Positions 62,381 to 64,000 of a stretch of 64,000 nucleotides of DNA are shown here, piece by piece (the stretch's first letter is position 1; every line of letters starts with the position of its first letter). The translations under genes were made by a program, and so were the position numbers. The notes below the pieces were generated by a model. It worked only from the letters and a program-made list of their open reading frames with translations. It was not told where the DNA came from and made no database searches. Source of the stretch: Shewanella loihica PV-4 (GTDB taxonomy: Bacteria; Pseudomonadota; Gammaproteobacteria; Enterobacterales; Shewanellaceae); the NCBI RefSeq assembly GCF_000016065.1, contig NC_009092.1, positions 1,426,001 to 1,490,000 on the forward strand, written 5' to 3'.

Positions 62381-63169
62381 ATGTTAAGCAAAAAGCCAAC
62401 ATTGACCCTGTTAGTCATCCTGACCTCGGCGCTGATGTCAGGATGCGTGACTGAAAGAACTTACAGTGGCACAGATGTGCCCGTTCAAGAGCGTACCTTC
62501 GACAATGTTTCTGCCGCCCGCCAACGGGTGCAGCTGGGTCTGACCTATCTGCAGAAAGGCAACAGCGAACAAGCCAAGTACAACCTGGATAAGGCGCTCG
62601 AGTTTGCGCCTAACATCGAAGATGTACACGTGGCATTAGCCTATTACTATCAATCGGTTGGTGAATTAGAGCTGACCGAGAAGGCGTATCGCAACGCCAT
62701 CAATGCCAGCGATGCCAGCGGCGATTCCATGAATAACTTCGGCGTGTTCCTCTGCCAGCAGGCAAAGTACGATCAAGCCGAAGAGATGTTTCTTCGGGCG
62801 GTAAAAATGCCCAAATACACCCGTTCGGCCTCCAGCTATGAGAACCTGGGGATCTGTAGCCGCAAGTCGGGTGACCTGCAAAAAGCACAACGCTACTTCG
62901 AGATGGCACTTAACTATGACCCGCGTCGTGCCAACTCCCTATTAGAACTGTCTGAGATCGAATTGGATCTGGGGAACTACTCCGCCGCCAAGAAAGGCTT
63001 GGCGCGTTACCATAGAGTAGTGCCCGAATCGGCTCAGAGTTTGGCGTTGGGAATTAAAATTGAGCAAGGCCTAAATGACCCTGAAGCGATGAGAAAATTT
63101 GGCATTCTTCTCCTGGCTAAGTTTCCCGCTTCCAATGAGGCCAAGCAGTATAGAGCAAGTATGCACTAA
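62381..63169 (+). CDS. pilW: Type IV pilus assembly lipoprotein PilW/PilF
   Basis: 262 residues from ATG 62381 (TTG at 62375 is a weaker alternative). Lipobox MSGC (Cys22), followed by TPR repeats: RVQLGLTYLQKGNSEQAKYNLDKALEFAPN, DVHVALAYYYQSVGELELTEKAYRNAI, DSMNNFGVFLCQQAKYDQAEEMFLRAV, SYENLGICSRKSGDLQKAQRYFEMALNYDPR. The pilotin localises the PilQ secretin. The location between rlmN and rodZ is the conserved one. Its stop overlaps the rodZ start (TAATG). Confidence 0.93.
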   Translation: MLSKKPTLTLLVILTSALMSGCVTERTYSGTDVPVQERTFDNVSAARQRVQLGLTYLQKGNSEQAKYNLDKALEFAPNIEDVHVALAYYYQSVGELELTEKAYRNAINASDASGDSMNNFGVFLCQQAKYDQAEEMFLRAVKMPKYTRSASSYENLGICSRKSGDLQKAQRYFEMALNYDPRRANSLLELSEIELDLGNYSAAKKGLARYHRVVPESAQSLALGIKIEQGLNDPEAMRKFGILLLAKFPASNEAKQYRASMH

Positions 63170-64000
63170 TGACTGATAATCAAATCGATATGCTCAAGGA
63201 TGATGCTGAGAAACCAAAGGAAGCCGGTGAAACACTGGGTCAGTGGTTAAAGGCGGCGCGTGAGTCGCGCCAGATGACTTTAGCCAGCGTGGCCGAGCAA
63301 CTCAATCTGCGCCCATCGATTGTTCAAGATCTCGAGGCGGACAACTATGACAACATAGCGTCGGCGACCTATGTCAAAGGCTATGTGAAGAATTATGCCC
63401 GTATCCTGGGGCTGGAGATGGCCAAGGTCGACGCCTACCTTGCCGAAAGCTTTCCTGTGGTCAGCGCGCCTACCATGCAGAGTTTCTCCCGCAAGACCAC
63501 GCGCCAGGCCAGAGATGGCCGCCTGATGCTGGTGACTTATCTCATCATCTTCGTCTTGTTGGCCTTGTTGGTACTCTGGTGGGTACAAAAGTCCGCCATG
63601 GTGGCCGATCTGGATCTCTCCAAGCCATCGGTGGAAGAAACTGCCGAGCTCTCGACCCTGCCGGCTTCGTCTGAGCCTATGCTAGCTCAAGACCCACAGG
63701 CAGGCACAGGCATCGAGATGCCAAGAGAGCAAGCTGCGCCTGATCAAACCGTGTCTGATCAAGCTGTACCTGATCAAACAATGGCGGAGGAGTCTACCAG
63801 TGCACAGCTGACAGGCGAACAGGCTGAAGACCTAGCACCTGAGGCTGGCTCGACACCTGAGACTGGCGTAGCGCTGGAAGTGACCAACCAAAATTCCCAA
63901 GCAGATGAAGCCCTTAAGAGCGCAGACGATGCCGTGTTGGCCCTGAGCCTGAGTGGTGATTGCTGGATCAAGGTGACAGATGCCGACGGCAAGGTGCTGG
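63169..64000 (+). CDS. rodZ: Cytoskeleton protein RodZ (3' end cut by window)
   Basis: The frame starts at ATG 63169 and runs off the window with ~277 residues. A cytosolic XRE-type HTH (GETLGQWLKAARESRQMTLASVAEQLNLRPSIVQDLEADNYDNI...YVKGYVKNYARILGL) is followed by one transmembrane helix (LMLVTYLIIFVLLALLVLWWV) and the beginning of the periplasmic DUF4115 domain (LSLSGDCWIKVTDADGKVL). A Gln/Asp/Thr-rich linker contains three DQ(T/A)V-type repeats. RodZ ties MreB to the cell wall machinery. Confidence 0.95.
   Translation, partial: MTDNQIDMLKDDAEKPKEAGETLGQWLKAARESRQMTLASVAEQLNLRPSIVQDLEADNYDNIASATYVKGYVKNYARILGLEMAKVDAYLAESFPVVSAPTMQSFSRKTTRQARDGRLMLVTYLIIFVLLALLVLWWVQKSAMVADLDLSKPSVEETAELSTLPASSEPMLAQDPQAGTGIEMPREQAAPDQTVSDQAVPDQTMAEESTSAQLTGEQAEDLAPEAGSTPETGVALEVTNQNSQADEALKSADDAVLALSLSGDCWIKVTDADGKVL

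Overview
The window reads as a chromosomal segment of a Shewanella species (Gammaproteobacteria). This is inferred from the gene content: a split borosin pair of the type described in S. oneidensis, the ssrA-smpB/ratAB/bamE block, rlmN-pilW-rodZ, aceBA, hpf and a tricorn-like protease. The tmRNA tag reads ANDDNYALAA. Species cannot be fixed from sequence alone. No rRNA, tRNA or CRISPR array was seen; the only stable RNA gene is ssrA.

Layout. 1-6.4 kb: end of an M16 peptidase, gshA, two lipoproteins, a solitary purE and an ECF sigma factor with its membrane partner. 6.4-17.9 kb: tricorn-like protease, outer-membrane barrel, OsmC, an iron-type DUF3649-PepSY-DUF3325 operon behind a possible Fur box, hpf, an M35 (aspzincin) protease with a separate gene resembling its own N-terminal domain, and ohr. 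17.9-21.8 kb: a CbbR-like LysR regulator divergent from a small membrane protein, an SbtA-like bicarbonate transporter, a second purE and purK. This looks like a unit that imports bicarbonate and spends it on purine synthesis.

22.0-41.0 kb is a ~19 kb genomic island inserted at the 3' end of ssrA. Its ends are a 16/17-nt core repeat, integrase arm-type repeats and a P4-type integrase next to ssrA. The old ssrA terminator is stranded beyond the far end and a new one is supplied by the island. The left part carries replication and maintenance genes (Gp2-like HUH protein, short tyrosine recombinase, RadC, DUF2787, AlpA, a broken second AlpA). The right part is defence-like: a type III-like Mod/Res pair, a translationally coupled CoiA-like nuclease/UvrD-like helicase pair, and a divergent pair of an LRAT-like protein and an HTH regulator, both with C-terminal hydrophobic segments. 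A 44-residue four-cysteine protein lies beside the integrase.

41.0-64 kb returns to core genome: ssrA, smpB, ratAB, bamE, the borosin methyltransferase and precursor with a TPR-GGDEF protein, the glyoxylate shunt aceB-aceA, an HDOD-GAF protein, MtfA, a chromosomal ParA-RHH pair followed by 13-bp repeats, small proteins, a GNAT, an UshA-like phosphoesterase, a CNNM/CBS protein, and rlmN-pilW-rodZ (cut by the window edge). Short tandem repeats with 13-17 bp period recur in intergenic spaces throughout the core part.
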